Positions 32,898 to 33,963 of a stretch of 33,963 bases of DNA are shown piece by piece. Source of the DNA: Bradyrhizobium genosp. SA-3 (GTDB lineage: Bacteria > Pseudomonadota > Alphaproteobacteria > Rhizobiales > Xanthobacteraceae); contig NZ_PSRT01000090.1 in assembly GCF_004212635.1 (NCBI RefSeq), forward strand, positions 1-33,963. The letters are read 5' to 3'. Below the pieces are notes generated by a model. The model made no database searches and was not told the DNA's origin. It worked only from the letters and a program-made list of their open reading frames with translations. Position 1 is the first letter of the stretch, and each line of letters opens with the position of its first letter. The position numbers were made by a program, and so were the translations under genes.

Positions 32898-33963
32898 TCA
32901 TGTCGGTGAGCTATTTAAGGCTCTTGATAACGAGCGTGCCAGGACTTTGCGGTTTTCTGGAGTGTTCATCATCGTCGCGTGATTGCCTGGAATCGGTGTG
33001 GTATCAATGGCCGCTGCACTCAAAACCCTGTCCCAGCCTCGCATCGGCGAGCTCATCTCTGGAGCTATTGAGCTCTTGTCTAGTCGTGCGCGACAACTTA
33101 CGGAAGAATCCGTCGCGTAAAACTGATGTACCTCAATTGGCAGCGACGGAGCCCGATATAGCTGCAGCGCCCTTTGAAACTGCTCAATTCTCTCGTACAT
33201 CAAAGCATCATTGTGATCCGGAGGTATAGCTCCTATTTGATGAGCCTTCTCAAGTAGTTGAGCAACTGAACTGTGCCGTGCAAAGCGCTTTAATAGTTTA
33301 AAGTGCTCGTCCTCAAGGGGTTCAAGAGTTTCCAGCACCACTTCGCATACCATCTGGGTGGGCGTCATGCCGGCTGGCTTTGCGGGTAGCGTAACATCAA
33401 TGAACGCCATAAATGAGACAGTTTCATTGAGGCTCAGTAAGTGCTCGGCTATGGCGTAAGCCAATATTCCGCCTGATGAGTATCCAGCAAATCGATATGG
33501 ACCCCGGGACCGTATCTCCCTGATCGCCGGAATGACTTGCGAGGCTATCGCTTCAAGAGTCGGCGAACAAACTTCACTGAAAGAAGGCCACGGTAGTCCA
33601 TAAATTGGACAGTCCGCGTCCATTCCCTCCACCAAGTTGAGGATATAGGAACAATCTCCTAAGCCTGTGGGAACAAAGAACAGCGGCGGCTGCGATCCGG
33701 TTGCGCGAACACAAATCACTCCCGGACTACTGGGCTGTGGCTCCAAATGAACCTTCAATGCAAGTTCCTTCAGAACAGGAGCTTGGAAGAGATCGGCGGC
33801 GGTAAACTTGAACCCGGCATCGAGCGCTCGACTGAGAAGCCGCACCGCTAGCAGTGAGTGCCCGCCCAGTTCGAAGAAGTCGTCGTGGCGTCCGACCCGC
33901 TCCACACCGAGCAGCTCGGCCCAGATCTGTGCCAGCGTGATCTCGATCTCGCCTTGCGGCGGC
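32898..33963 (-). CDS. Non-ribosomal peptide synthetase, C-terminal carrier and thioesterase domains (partial)
   Basis: The gene enters from the right edge; the first visible residues (GEIEITLAQIWAELLG) are already inside a peptidyl carrier domain. The phosphopantetheine serine is in DDFFELGGHSLLAVRLL. A type I thioesterase follows: PLFFVPTGLGD, the nucleophile in GYSSGG (GxSxG), an aspartate in FIDVTLPAKP, and the histidine in PGNHATMM near the C-terminus. It would release or cyclise the finished peptide. The stop is at 32898, close to a transposase scrap. The frame is open to the edge, so the listed end is only the window limit. The product and the domains upstream cannot be seen. Confidence 0.9.
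   Translation of the reverse strand, partial: PPQGEIEITLAQIWAELLGVERVGRHDDFFELGGHSLLAVRLLSRALDAGFKFTAADLFQAPVLKELALKVHLEPQPSSPGVICVRATGSQPPLFFVPTGLGDCSYILNLVEGMDADCPIYGLPWPSFSEVCSPTLEAIASQVIPAIREIRSRGPYRFAGYSSGGILAYAIAEHLLSLNETVSFMAFIDVTLPAKPAGMTPTQMVCEVVLETLEPLEDEHFKLLKRFARHSSVAQLLEKAHQIGAIPPDHNDALMYERIEQFQRALQLYRAPSLPIEVHQFYATDSSVSCRARLDKSSIAPEMSSPMRGWDRVLSAAAIDTTPIPGNHATMMNTPENRKVLARSLSRALNSSPT

Noticed and set aside
1..33963. CRISPR arrays or rRNA genes
   Set aside because: No regularly spaced direct repeats of 24-40 bp and no rRNA-like sequence were seen anywhere in the window.

Overview
The window looks like high-GC alphaproteobacterial DNA, most likely Bradyrhizobium or a close relative in the Hyphomicrobiales. 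The left end carries a CtrA-phosphorelay phosphotransferase (ChpT) and a DUF1134/EipA-type envelope protein, both alphaproteobacterial markers. Many small accessory proteins further right resemble ones I associate with Bradyrhizobium islands. The genus is an inference from protein flavour, not from a search.

Layout. (1) 1-4760 is ordinary chromosome: chpT (-), cysQ (+), a YHS-domain lipoprotein-like or secreted protein (-), eipA-like (+), a membrane-anchored coiled-coil protein (+), and a complete tRNA-Val(CAC) with its own promoter. (2) 4761-19586 is an accessory region starting right at the tRNA 3' end. It holds two intact anti-mobile-element systems facing each other. On + is a four-gene, overlapping Wadjet type II operon (jetABCD, 5598-13853), an SMC-like machine that cleaves closed circular plasmid DNA. 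On - is a five-gene, overlapping type III (HORMA/TRIP13) CBASS operon (13980-18197): cap6/TRIP13, two bacterial HORMA proteins, a CdnD-like CD-NTase and a Cap4 (nuclease-SAVED) effector. Divergent from CBASS is a capH-capP pair (XRE repressor plus ImmA/IrrE-like metallopeptidase). The 160-bp intergenic region has overlapping divergent promoters with inverted repeats placed like operators. (3) 19587-29718 is a decaying cargo zone: zinc-ribbon small proteins, a HEPN-like protein, an HMCES/YedK protein, a HigBA toxin-antitoxin pair, two DUF4238 genes (both frameshifted), a frameshifted HExxH protein, a broken HEPN-zinc-ribbon protein, and fragments of katG and an SDR gene. (4) 29719-33963 holds an AT-richer att-like segment with repeated CGACTC, a multiply broken tyrosine integrase with a small excisionase-like gene upstream, an IS1380-type transposase scrap, and the 3' end of an NRPS gene (carrier plus thioesterase) running off the right edge.

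How it fits together: Wadjet guards against plasmid establishment, CBASS against phage by abortive infection, and CapH/CapP probably couples CBASS expression to DNA damage. These families are known individually. The points worth attention are the pairing, the HORMA/TRIP13-CdnD-Cap4 combination, the operator layout, and the contrast between nine-plus intact defence and regulator genes and heavily disrupted neighbours. Several of the disruptions are single-base indels, some in homopolymers, so part of the decay could be sequence error. I found no CRISPR array and no rRNA.
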